Assembly: GCA_035578175.1 (NCBI GenBank)
Contig: JAQMRL010000003.1
Span: 105,574,969-105,638,968, forward strand
DNA: 64,000 nt
Direction of reading: 5' to 3'
DNA from: Catonia carolina
Taxonomy: Eukaryota > Arthropoda > Insecta > Hemiptera > Achilidae
The stretch's first letter is position 1. Each line of letters begins with the position of its first letter. Both the position numbers and the translations under genes were made by a program. Shown here one piece after another: positions 45,543 through 58,700 of this stretch. The notes below the pieces were generated by a model. It was not told the DNA's origin, ran no database searches, and saw only the letters and a list, made by a program, of their open reading frames with translations.

Positions 45543-47590
45543 CAAATTAATTTGGTTAAAATAAAAAATAAAAAGACTTTTATTTGCATATAAACTTCTT
45601 TTATTTTATTAAACAAAGAAAAACGTTACAAAAGAAAATAATTTAATAAAATAAACAAAAGTTTTATATAAAATACAAAGTACAAACACATCGTTATTTG
45701 ACAATACAAACATACAATCAAGTAATTATCAGTCTAAAGGAACTTCAAATTAAAAATATCTCTGTTTAGCATTACAAAAATTCTTTTTATAATGCTTAAT
45801 GTAAGTAACTGAAGTGCACTCAACAAAAAGGAATAAATCTGAATAATTTTTATCAAAGAGTGAAGAGTAAAAATTCTAGTCAGTGAAAGTAAATAATTTA
45901 ATTTCAACATTAAAATAACATCATAGTCATATTTAAACACATTCCAAAGTTATTTTCATGTATTAGAAAAATCAAAATATCATAGAAGACTGCTGAGCTA
46001 TTCGTTTAGGGATCATGGATTAAACAACCCAGGAAAAAATATAAAAATCTGAAAAAAACCATTGTAACATTCTATCTAAAATTATTACTTCATATATTTT
46101 TACATTACATAATTTAACTTAAGAGTAAAATGTAAGTTAATATTTTATGAAAGTTTATTAGACTTTAAATTTTAAATTAAAGTGTTTTTTATTATATAAA
46201 TGAACCATTCTCCAGCCACTAGGATCATCAAGTAATATTTTTTGAGCATTTCATATCCATTGATAAAGATACTTGATCATATTGTATTTGAAAATGCATT
46301 AAATTGCAGATAGGCCTAATTTTATTTTTTTCTTAAAATATTATTTATATTTTTAAAAATGTTGCATTTCAAAACTTTTTATTGTTTTCTGTCTCAGCCC
46401 TAAATCCATCATACATATATTAGTGGATTAGTATATAATTTGAAAAAATAATTTATACAAATTCCAGTGGCCAGTAAGCAACATAAAAAAACTTTGTTAA
46501 AGAGTTAGAGCAAAGGTTTAGTTAAATACAACATTAAAGTTACCTAAGCAATTTAAATAAACAGAGTATTGATAGTTTCAATCTTAATTACTAGCTCAGA
46601 TGTTCGATGTTCAACTAAAGGAGAAGAAAAATAGTAAAAAATTTAAAAAATGTACTTTTTAGACCACTGGCTGGTTATGATTTCATTGTTAAAAAAGTAA
46701 TAACAATATTTGAGAAAAACAAAGGATGACGTTTGTAGTTAAAATTATAAAAAATATAGGAAAAATATTTGTATGCTCATATACGGACATTTCAGAGGAT
46801 ATTTTACAAACGCCACTAGAAAATATACAAACCTCTGGGAAAGTTGAACTGAAGTGTCAGTTGGCCTGTCAAGCTCCAAATTGCTTCATTTTGATTATAT
46901 ATTTAAAGTCATAACAGGTCACAAGAATAGTATAAAATGTACAAAGAAGATAATGACTGTTACAGAAAACCAAATTTTTTGTACAAGAATCATATGGCTT
47001 GTTCACAATATTATAAATGGTAAATAATTTATCTTAAATATTTGATACTTCTAGATAAATATAATTAAGTGAATAATCAAACATAAAAATGTACACTAAC
47101 AAAAAATGTAATTTTATATGAAAATAAAAATACATCCATTTACAGACACCACAATATTCTAACAGAGCACTTACTTTGTTCTTATCAATTACCATTCTAT
47201 ATAATATCTTATAAATAAAATATGTTCCAAAAATATTTGGTTAATATCCTATACATATAAATATTACTACATCACAACGTTTCTTGAGTTCCTACCTAAA
47301 CCAAACCATTACTCAATCATTGACTAAGAAAACAGCCACTTATCACATTACTGTACCTTATTTGGGAACAAATCACATTGTAAACCTATTATTAAATGTT
47401 ACACATTAATATTTCATATAAAATAAATACTTACAATAATATTATTAAATTATTAAATCAATGGTATAAGACAATGGATATTTGAAAATCAACTTCCAGT
47501 TGGTTGGTAAAAAACCAAATGAAAACAAATTCAAAGACAGGATACTTATCATAAGTACACAAAATTTACTAACATATTTTTTAGTACCTA
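45543..47590. other. Intergenic AT-rich DNA
   Basis: No recognised gene. An open frame at 46726-46914 with a Cys pair region (GKVELKCQLACQAPNC) is unassigned. Confidence 0.4.
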
Positions 47591-47591
47591 G

Positions 47592-47931
47592 TGTTCTCAT
47601 TACTCACATCTGTAGGTGAGGTCATCTTGTCCGCAACAACCCAGGTTCGGATCCTGGTCACGGCACCTTTTTGTTTTTGTGTAAATTTTAGAAGATTTAT
47701 TTTATTTTGAATTTCTCTCTCTTTTTGTTTTTCTTGGTCTTGATTTATTTTATTGTATGTTGTTTGATGAATTTTGTTTTATGATCTTTCACCGGTTCGT
47801 CCTTTTTTCTTGTTGTGTTATCCTTCCGAATTTTATTTTTGAGTTTATTTATTGATATTTTTTCTTGAAATTATCCTGGTCACGGCACCATTTTGTTCTC
47901 ATTACTCACATCTGTAGGTGAGGTCATCTGG
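47592..47931 (+). repeat. Nested direct repeat carrying two tRNA-His 3'-half copies
   Basis: A ~36-nt word starting GTTCTCATTACTCACATCTG occurs at 47592 and 47895. Between them lies CAACAACCCAGGTTCGGATC plus CTGGTCACGGCACC (47633-47667), matching the 3' half of tRNA-His with its CC(A) end. The last part recurs at 47873-47890 as ATCCTGGTCACGGCACCA. Confidence 0.7.
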
Positions 47932-48750
47932 TATTTATGTTGATGTTGATGTTGTAAGGTTGTATGTTTATGTTTACGTGTGAGTGTTGTTAATGTGTGT
48001 ACTGTCTGTTGTTTGTCTGTATAGGTGTCTCATATTACAATCGTTATACACTGTATTAGTCAACATATCAACACGGGATTCAAGATCAAAGCCCTGTTCA
48101 TCCCCTCCTAACCATTCACACAACACATAGTGCATAGGCTTATGTTACACATGTATTTATGTGTTTTCATTAAAAATTTGTTATTTTATATGGGGTGTAT
48201 TGTTTTACTATAAACAAACATATGGATTAAGTACAATAGTAAGGACTAAGTTGTCTTATCACCTTGATAAAGTCCAAGCCAATTGCTGTGAGCGTTGGGC
48301 TACACATGAGTTTACTTGACTTCGACCCTGCATACCCCTCCGACCTTCAGTTACATGTACAGCCAGAGTGTTGTTGAAAATTGACAACACCCATTGTATT
48401 TTGTAGGCATGTTGTTCCATTGTTGATTATATACGCTGCATTATTACAGTACATTCAAGATTATACTAATGCAGACGCAAGTTTTGCCCAGTGCTCCCTA
48501 ACGAAAATCAGGCTATAACTTATTTTTATTCCTGGAATCAGAACGTTTGTATGCATTATAAGAATGCTATATAGAGTGCATACTTTGTATCAAAGTACAG
48601 ACTTTGATTGGACAGACAAAGCTAAGATATTTTGATCATTATCAGTAGGATGGAGGAGGGTAGATGTTTTTTTTTTTGTTTAACATTCGACTGTTCTGTA
48701 ATTACTGCTAATGCAGACAGTGAAGGATGAAATTATTTTTTGTAATGTAC
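47932..48750. other. Intergenic DNA, nothing recognised
   Basis: Contains TGTTGATGT words right after the tRNA-half repeat. No gene or known repeat. Confidence 0.4.
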
Positions 48751-48840
48751 GAATATGTCGTGCCTGTATGGGATTCGAACCCAAGACCGTATGATGAGAG
48801 GCGAGCACGTTACCAACTATGCCAATGTGGCCAGGAGAGG
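48751..48840 (-). repeat. tRNA-like SINE head, family 3, antisense
   Basis: On the minus strand: TTGGCATAGTTGGTAACGTG (A-box-like) and TTGGGTTCGAATCCCATACA (intact B box). The spacing is tRNA-like but acceptor ends do not pair, so this is a SINE head or tRNA relic and not a tRNA gene. Confidence 0.6.
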
Positions 48841-50627
48841 GTAGATAACCTAAAAGGTACCTGTATTTGGATATGAAGAGGAAAAGACCAGGAGTGTCTT
48901 TGGTTTTCCCCTCCACATCCAAAACTGAAGTAAATGAATTCAGTTACAGATGAACTAGGAAGAAGATGTGATGCAAAGAGGGCAATGGAGGAGAGGTGCT
49001 TGAGTGATCCATGATAAAGAGAAATCCATAATGGAGAGGGTTTGTTCATTTTTGAGTCACAGTACTAATTGGTTCATCTTGTCACTGAATTTGTTTTTAC
49101 ATTTTTTCTTTAACTAACCATCTGGAAAATTTTTCTGAATACCATTTTTTTTAAATTCATACCACTTTTTGTTTATTAAATGGTTTAATTACAGTAATGT
49201 AACTATATATATAACTATTTTTTTATAATATTATTTTATTTATGAATTTTATATTTTTGTTCTTATTGATGTCATATTGATGATTAATTTATTAACTGAC
49301 ATCAGATTTGTTTCATAAATCAAACAACCAGTTATGTTGTATTTTATAAATAAAACAAACTGATAAACTTGCTTGAGCATTGCAGAAATTTTAATAAATA
49401 AAAATAATGAACTTTATTTTATTTTTTGGTTTGTTAAAAGTTTCATTAACATCTGGGTACCAATGATGACTACTGGATTAACATGGTTTACGTGTACAAA
49501 AAAGGTTATTTTAGTAGATATAAATGACTCATACCTACTATATATAAAATATCAAGGAATTTTAGTAAAGCAATTATTAAAAAACCCAGGAAATTTTGTG
49601 GGTCTTTAACCGAAAATTATTTCATTTTTATTTATTTTTCCCCGATGGCATAGAGTTTATTCCAAAGTACTATCACAGGTAAAACAATCATTACAGTAAT
49701 TTTGCAGCAGTTTTTTGTTCTCTCCACTTTAACACTACAGTCTTGACTACCTAATTTTTTTTAAATATAAAAATTCTTTTAATAGTAAGTAGTAACCCCA
49801 CATCCAAACTCCAATTAACTGGATCTTCCCATAAACAGGTTCATTTACAAGTGGGTGTATGTACTGTAATGAAGAGCTAAAATATTTTAATATTAAGGAC
49901 AATTTTGAATGAGAGGTATACAATTAGTTATATCCTTTTCCATACTTGCTAATCACTGTACTTTGTTAATTTATTTTTAAACTATACTATATAATTTTTT
50001 TAAATTTTATATTCAGCTTTCCCGTAATTATTCAATCTGAAATTACTTGAATTATGAATAAAGTAAATATTTTCAGTTTCAGACTGATTTTAATTGATTC
50101 ATTTGAGATCAACGTCATTCCAGATAACCTTCCACATTATTTTAACAAGCCATTATTTTTTTGTTAACTATTTGTATAATCAATTGAAATCCACATTAAA
50201 AAAATATTAAAATATATCAATTTATTTATTGTATTAAATAAATTTGTATAAAAAATAATATGCAAGCAAGATTGAAATTAAGTCTAAATTTAATTTAATT
50301 TATAAATGAATTGTTGATAATATAATTTTTAACATTTTTATAATAATACTTCTGTCTTTTACTTATACATTTATATAACAAAATACTATAGTATTATTTT
50401 ACTGACTTAATTTATATTATTAAAAAATATATCTAAATCTATTATATAATTAAAATTTGTATTTTTATTTTATTTTTTACTGACTTCAAAATAAATAATC
50501 TGATTAGTATAAAAGTGTGTGTCCATTAATAACAGATATCAAAGAGGTTTAGCCTAATACAACTTTTTCAGTAAATAAATAAAAACAATATTAATAAAAT
50601 AAATATAAAGAAAATGATATTTCGTTG
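48841..50627. other. Intergenic AT-rich DNA, nothing recognised
   Basis: Open frames in this stretch look like chance. Confidence 0.45.
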
Positions 50628-50790
50628 GTCACTGCCATGGTGTAGTGATTAACCTACAAATCGGAGGTCCCGGATTTGATTCCCAGCGAAAGTAACAGAA
50701 TTATTATGAGTCAAAACCTACTGTTTCATTGTCATAACCAAATATAGTCACTAATAACAAAGCTGCTTATGCGATTTCAAGTAAAACTAA
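50628..50790 (+). repeat. tRNA-derived SINE, family 1, sense
   Basis: CCATGGTGTAGTGATTAACC (A box region), GGAGGTCCCGGATTTGATTC (B box region), and tail with AATATAGTCACTAATAACAA. Confidence 0.8.
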
Positions 50791-53700
50791 AACCAACGTT
50801 TCTTGTTCATTTAAAAAAAATAACTAGGGCTACCAATCAAGTGTGGTCAATAAAAAAACATAATTTAGAAGTTATGGCATAAAAGCACAGATGAAAACTG
50901 GATTAGATATTATTAAGAACTACATACAGTTCATTCAACCAGAGATGACAGTAATGACGCAGTGTTATAATCGGAGTACCAGTTCACAGGTGGCTGTGTA
51001 TAAAATGTAATTATAGCACATACTTCACAGCTTCCACTACAATAATCTAAATGTTAAATGGTACACTGGGAGCCAGTTGATCATGAGGACAGAAGAGCTG
51101 CTAACTTACAATACTGAATGAATATGGTACAGATCTTAATGTTAAGATAAAATTATATACTACACAAAAACATCTATTATTTTCCATAGATGTGGAAGTG
51201 GTTCTGTTAAAAATGAGTTAGGAATGCTTTAAATTTGCCAGTAACAAGATGGTTAGCATCTAAACTTGATGTATTCATGAAGATTCTTTGTTTATATTAA
51301 AGAACTTTGCTCATATATCTTCCCAAAATATTCAGTGGCTACAAATCATGTACAGTCATACAATTAATTTAAACGTACATAAATGCAGACAATGAACAGA
51401 AATTAGAAGCAGCCATTCTGCAGCATCATAGGAAAGGGAGATCTGATTAATGCCTGTAAAAGAGATGTTGTTAACACTAATATTTTCTCCCAGAAAAATA
51501 TTAATGTTATCCTGAAGTTAACAAAATTTTTAACGTGATTTATTCACTTTCTGAGATACTAAACAAAAAATTATGTTCCGGCTGCAGTGATTGGCTATTG
51601 TGAATTATCAACCTAATAGTAACCTAACCTTATTGACACTAAGTGTTTGACTAAATTTTGACCAAGTAATGGAGATTATAAAATTTCAGTACATCTTTTT
51701 TTGAAGCCAGTATATATTTTTATGTTTTTTTAAATGATATCTGTTTAACTTATAAAGCTACATCAATTATTAAAAAAAAAAAAAAATTTTTTAATCTATT
51801 CCGATTTTATTAGTTTTTGAATAACAAAGAGAAAAAATTGCAAATTTGTTAACTCTCTCTCTCTCTCATTATATTAAAGATAGCTATACGTAGAACTTAA
51901 CAATTTATTATTCTATAAAGGAGAGAAACATTTGAAAAAAATTCTGGATTAATTTTCTTAGTATGTTCTATTTTAATAAAACTTGGTGACGTTTTGATTT
52001 TGTTTATATGAACCTTAATTTTTTAATAAAATACACAAGTTTTAGAATCGTTTTTTTACATAATAATTTTAGATGATAAATTAAATTTATTTAAATTCCT
52101 TTATTTCATTAAAAGAATAAAACAAATAAACTCTTTTTTTAGATACAAAAAGTGTTTATCATTCTTTTCTAGAATTTAATATGTTTACTAGTAGGAAATG
52201 TGGTTAGATTAATTCCACAAGAATGTAATTTATAGTGAAATTTGGTTGCTTTCTATAAATTATCTATCAAATTGTAACAAAAAGTTCTAATGAGAAAACG
52301 TTAAATTTGACTATTCTAATTTCAAAAAATTTAATTTTTTTTCTTATTTACATTAGGTAACCTAATATTTTTTTCAAAAGTTTCTCCTCCAGAGTTAGTA
52401 CCTAACCTTGTATTGGTGTGGCATAGTCTTTAAGACCAGTTTTGTATAGAAAATAATGATTTTCTCAGAAATTTTAAAATAGCAACTTGGTTTTTATGAA
52501 CCTTCTGGACTCATACAGTTGCTCGCTAGTAAACAAAATAATTTCCATTTCTGATTATTAATTATGTAGTCTACCTTTGATTGTACAAATTTTCATTTAA
52601 TCAGAACTTCCATACTGTTCTTGTTTTTAATGAAATAAAATCTCCACGTTAATGAGAAATGTTACACCATTTCAAAGCTTTTATTATTTTTCTATTTTGA
52701 TACAGTCATTAAAGTTTTTGGTTAAAAAATATTTAGTAAAATTATTTTGTTTTAATTTCACAAAACTTGCAGCTGTTTTTTTAATATCCATAAAATATTT
52801 ATGTAATTAAATGTTTAAAAAAAGTATTAAAATAAAAATTAACACAGAAATTAAAACTTTTCAATAATAAAAAATTAGTTTCAGCCGTAACACATTAGGT
52901 ATTACAAAACTTGCTACATCAATACAGGGTTAAAGTAATAAATTTTGTTTTACAATTAAAATATTCTATCACAGTATTATTAAATATCTCTACTTACATT
53001 AATATAACATAATAATTTAATTAAGTAATAAAATATAAATTGTTTCTTGTTACACACAGCACATATAAACACACTAACATCCTAGGCACCAATTAATCAA
53101 TATTTAAATTTCTATCTAAAAATATATTAGTTCGTAATTTCTTTTACAAAATTAGCAAATTAATACATTTTTTTAATTATTTTTATTAGTAACAACTACT
53201 TAAAAATAAATAACATGTAATTATATAATCTATAATTTTCTAGACATGATTATATACTGCTAATTAAACAAAAACAACTCAATCAAATTTAGATAATTTT
53301 TAAATTTTATTTTGACAATTTTGTTTATTTTTTAAATAATTAAAAGACGTATTGGTAAATTATTAGTTCTTAAGTATAGTCTTGAAAACACAATTTAAAA
53401 TTTATTATCATTTATTTTAAATTAGCCTATTTTGAGAACTTTTTTACTAATTCCAGTTTTTCATAACTCTTAATCACTTTTTTTTGTCTGAAGGCATTAC
53501 ATACCTTGGAAATCTAATGATTTACTCATGGTTGTTTATCAATTGGTGTCCTTTTCATGTTCATGGCCTAGGAGAAGTAACTTGACTATTTTAAACTATT
53601 ATTTACTTTTAACTTTTTAACCTCTTAACTCAATAAAGTGAGCCATAGATCTTTTATAAAAGTAATTCAGACATTTATATAAAATGTTTTGATGTTCGTG

Positions 53701-55291
53701 TAAAACCGGATAATTTATACAACTTTTTTGTTAAAAATAAAGACATTTCATTAACTTTTGAATATAAATCATTAAACCCCACTAAGTATATCATATTTTG
53801 AACTGTATAATGCCAAAATTGTCAGTTGCGAAGAAAGAAAAGACAAATATCACATTCATTTATTAAGTTTCTTGAGGGAACAAAAACATGATTTGTAATA
53901 TCGTAAACAAATTTTAAAATTATAGACAAGTATATTTTTTACATTTTCATGGTTTATAAAAAAAACCTTCGGAGATATTGACAGACAAAAAACTAAAATT
54001 GTAGTTGGGAAGGTTTTCAAGACTCAAATTAACACGTAAAATAAAAATTAATGGCATAAAGACTCAGATAAGTAATAAATCAAAGTTAAATTTTATAAAA
54101 AATTTAAAATAATATGTCAAAAATACAACAGAGAATTTTTTCAGTTCATAAAATTAAATGAATAGTTTAGTATTTAAGTAAAAAAGTAATAAACATTTTA
54201 ATTGCATTTAATTAATAATTATTTTATGCATTTTAACCTGTATTTACGAATACTTTTGTTTGAGATTTAAATCTAATAATATAGTAATTAATAAAATATG
54301 TTGTAACAATAAAAAATACCTCCATCAACAATCACGGTTATTTATTGTGTGTTAAATTACACTATTTTAAAATTCATTAATAATTAGGTTCAGATGATGA
54401 ATAAATTCCAGAATAAAATTATCTCTTTTCAATTTATCAGTGTATTGAAAACAATGAATTCTATAATGAACCAATATTTTTATGATTTTTAGCAAGACAA
54501 ATTAACAATGCTTATAAGTTACTCGACTTAAAATTTAACTTTATTTTAAAATATAAATACATGTTTTTTTAACAGGAGTTAATTATCTTGCAATAATAAT
54601 TTTCATTTTTGTTGCAATAATATTTTAATTCAACCATTATTAATAAAATTATTAATTATAAATATTTTTTGTATTAGTGAATTATTCACTATAACTTAAT
54701 TCTCATAGTATGTAATTAATATCTAGTTTGTAAACATTGTAACTATTTAATAATAACAGTTGATTTAAAATATTAAAACTGAGACCTTTGATTAAGCAGT
54801 TAATAATAATTTTACTGACTTGGCCACGACGCAGTCTTAACCTTTTTTTTTCAATAAAAACCATACTTTATTAACTGATGTACATAAATTTAAAAAATGA
54901 TTAAAAAGTCCTTTTTAAGGTATTGTTTCTAATTTTAGTAAAATAAGATTACAAAAACAAATTAAATATTTGAACAGAATTAAATAATAACATTAAAAAA
55001 ACAGAAAAGATGTTGATTGAATATTTAGAGTACACAATAAATGAAAAACTATAAATGTAGCTAGTTCATATCATAATATAAGTATTACTAATAATAATAA
55101 TAAAATAATGTGTGCGTTTGTTTAAACTAATTAAAAGAAAACTATGTAATATATATTTATGCCTATATTATTTACGAAAGCGTCAACAAAATTTTCAATA
55201 AAAGTCTTTAAATTTGAAGAAGATTGAAGAAGGCACAGCAAACTGCCTTAATATTATTTCAGGTAACGAATTATCTTAATTTATAAATAAA
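50791..55291. other. Long AT-rich intergenic stretch; 3' flank of the sugar transporter at its right end
   Basis: No gene, RNA or repeat family recognised over 4.5 kb. A TTTATT (minus-strand AATAAA) at 54867-54872 is one possible poly(A) signal for the transporter. Confidence 0.45.
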
Positions 55292-55704
55292 TCACACAAT
55301 AGCATTTTGATTGTTGTTTGAAACCGGTTGAGATCCTTTTTTATCTTTACGCAGAATGTAAACAGTGTTATGCCTGAAATATTCTTGAATTTCTGATAAC
55401 ATTTTCTTATGTGTTTCTGGTAAAAATATGAAAACGAAAATAACTGAACATATTGACATGGTTCCAAATAACCACTGTACTGCATAAGATCCTCCCAGAT
55501 AGTCGACCAATGGTCTATAAGTTTGAACAGCAGAAAACATAATGACATGAGCTACAGATATTGTTAAACCTTGTGCAAGGCCTCTAATTTCTATTGGATA
55601 AAGTTCAGCAGTCATAGTCCAAGGTATCGTCATCAAACCGGTAACACTGAAGCTCATGAACAATAATATACAAACAATTGGAATGAAACTCTTCTCTAGT
55701 TCAC
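55292..55704 (-). CDS. Tret1-like, last exon f
   Basis: ELEKSFIPIVCILLFMSFSV, IPWTMTAELYPIEIRGLAQG, and onward to FLPETHKKMLSEIQEYF and the tail ending NNNQNAIV, stop at 55294-55292. Helices 10-12. Confidence 0.96.
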
Positions 55705-58700
55705 CTAAAACAGAAAAACAAAAATAAAAATTGTTTAGATATGTTAAGTTTCTGTTTCAAATACTACCTACCTACTTAATTAATTTTACATCATCGGTTT
55801 ATAGACTGATTTTGTCACTTTCATTACCAGGTTAAGTTCTAATCACCAGTACTTAAACAGTTTCGTTTATGTTTAGTAATACAATACAGCGCTACCTACA
55901 CTAATATAGCAGAAACGGGACTATGGGTTTTGACAATAAGCATAAAAGAAATTCCACTAGATATTCTGGAGGTCTACAAAATTAGTCATTTATTAACATA
56001 CATAATGCAAACAATTTACATGACTTTGCAGGGCCATGCCAAGCTTAGTACTCATGATGATACAGAGAGTTACAGAGAGATACTACAGATACTACAGAGA
56101 GATACTACACACCATAAGGGAATGGCATAAGCAGCAAATTCACAATACACTTTAACCATTCAATAATTGAAAATTGTTTCTAAATAAAAATTTAAGAAGT
56201 TTAATAAGCCAAACAAAACTTAGAAATCCATCATTAATTTCTATTGCATCTACATTGGCTGCAACTCTAGATGATACATCTCTAATAAAAGAATTTCCTT
56301 AAATTAATTTAAAGTATAAAACTGATTGTAATAATTGATATCATTATTTTTGATTGATTTAAATGAATAGTTGTATAGTTTCACAAATAATTAAGTCAAT
56401 GTATGAAATTTGTTACTGTTTTATTAAACACACACGAAATCAAATGGACTGTATACTGTTCAGCACACACTCACTCACCTGTGCACTGGTTGACTCACTG
56501 GAACTAGCACATGGCAGTAGCCAGCGCCCATTAACACTCACACATTTTCGCAGCTCAACACATTCACACACAAATAAAACATTAATTAAATATTAACCAA
56601 TTTTAAAATTTATATTTTTTAAATAAAAATAATATTTGTACAGTTTGTGTCCATAACAGACAGTTGGAATGTTAAAATATTTGCATTCAATCTGTTAATT
56701 CCAGGGCTCCAAAAAATTGTTGTTTCTTACCACATGATTAGCCAATTAAGTGACTAAATCATTTAAGAACATAAGAGGTAGAGGTATAAAAGGCACTAAT
56801 CAGAGTTATATCCTCTGAAAGTAATAAATTTCATTATATAGCCAAACCTTGTGGTGAATGAACTGAAGGTGAAGTATGCTGATAAGCACACTTTTCAACT
56901 CAGTGAGGAAGGCATGGTAAATCACCTCACTCCTCGTTTTACTGAGTAGAACCTCTAGAGGTTCAAACCAGCCTTTCGATTGATGACCTAAACAACAACA
57001 CAGTTTGTGCAATTTTCTAAAATCACAATAGAAGGTTATTTAAGAAAAAACCATTTAAGGAGTGTATTTTGAAGACTTTCATCATGCTGAGAAAATCTAC
57101 CACAAGGCCCTGTTACTTTATAGGCACTACACATGAATACAATAAAGGTTATGATTTCTGCCAAAATTTGTATCCAAAAATTTTCATTAAGACATGAATT
57201 TCAAGTGTCCTTAATTCCTCAACCTTTTGTTTTATTCATCTGTGTTTGTATATAAATTGAAATTAAGTAGTATATTCCACTCAATTTTTAACCTTCTGAA
57301 AATCTGAAATTTAAGGTAAATCCTAAAAACTATATCAGAAATTAAAATAATAACATTTTTACAACATAAGGAATTTTTAGTGAGACTAATTACACCTTGT
57401 AAAAAAAAGAGGAGGATGAAATTTGTTTAGATTCATCATCATTAATAATTTGTAAAGCTCTAATTCCTGTAAATTTTTAATAAATCTAAAATATTCTTAC
57501 CAATAGCAATGAGTCGAGTGTAGTATCCAGAAATGCCCATCGTAAGTGCCATTCCCAAACCACTAAATACAAATAGAGGTCGCCTTCCAAATCGTCTTAA
57601 GAGAATTGTTGTTAAAAGCCCAACCAACATACGTACAATTCCAATGAAGATGGTAGAAACATAAGCATTGAATCCACCGCCTACTTCCTGTTCAACAATT
57701 CAAATCAATATGTAATATAAATACATCTTTATTAAAACCTAGAAAGCTTACATGAGGTCTATGAAACATGTCCAATTTTTTCTCTCCTACACCCATAAAA
57801 ATTTGCAAATCAATTTGACGATTTCATTACCTTCTTTTGTCACTGATAAAAACATTCCAAGATGTTGTTACTGCCATTTTTGTGTCCGATTATAAAGTAA
57901 AACCCATCATCATAGAGACTAAGTCTTATCTTCTATGTAATTTTTTTCTTTTATTTTCTTTAGCCTACATATTTCCAAATGATTTTGTACATGTTTTATA
58001 AATGTGATAATCATATAAATACTGGGATATCATATTCTTACCATGGTTGACAATCTTGAAGAAAATCAGCAACAAATATCACAGTAGCGTAACAGTGAAG
58101 AGCTTAATGATTAATGCATCTGTTATAATTTATAAAAGATGCAAAAAAATAAGAGAACCCACTATTAAGACGTGAATTTGATAAGGATTCCACTGTGAAC
58201 TTGTGAAACCATGGCTTGAATGTTGTCTTGACAAAATGAACATTGCTTAAAATTTTGTCAGATTATTGTAAATTACAAAATTTATAAATTCCACAATTTA
58301 ACATAATCAAATGATATTACAAAGCAGGAAAATTTATGCATTCTATCCATCAAGAAAATATTAATAAACTATCTGTGCTGTACCTAGATAAGCCAAATCC
58401 ATGTCCTAGATAAGTGCAAATCACTGGACATACTAAGTGGAATGTATTGAAGAACTTTGAACACTTACAAACTTTGAAAAGTATTAAATATGATTACCAA
58501 TTTGTTTATAATATTTATAAATGCGTTTTTGAGTAAATGTTCTATTTTTTTATTGATTGTTTAATCTCCAAGACTGAACATTAGCTTCAGTATAAATCAT
58601 CTCAATAGCCTTGGCTATTCAAAGTTAAAGAAATTACTAAATAAAAAGATAACTCATACACATGAAAATTCTTATTGTCAAACCATTTGCTATTTGTTAT

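Noticed and set aside
48751..48840. Possible minus-strand tRNA gene
   Set aside because: The B box is perfect, but no matching acceptor stem or anticodon arm could be drawn.
55276..55548. 90-codon minus-strand frame overlapping the last transporter exon
   Set aside because: Shadow frame of the genuine sugar-porter exon.
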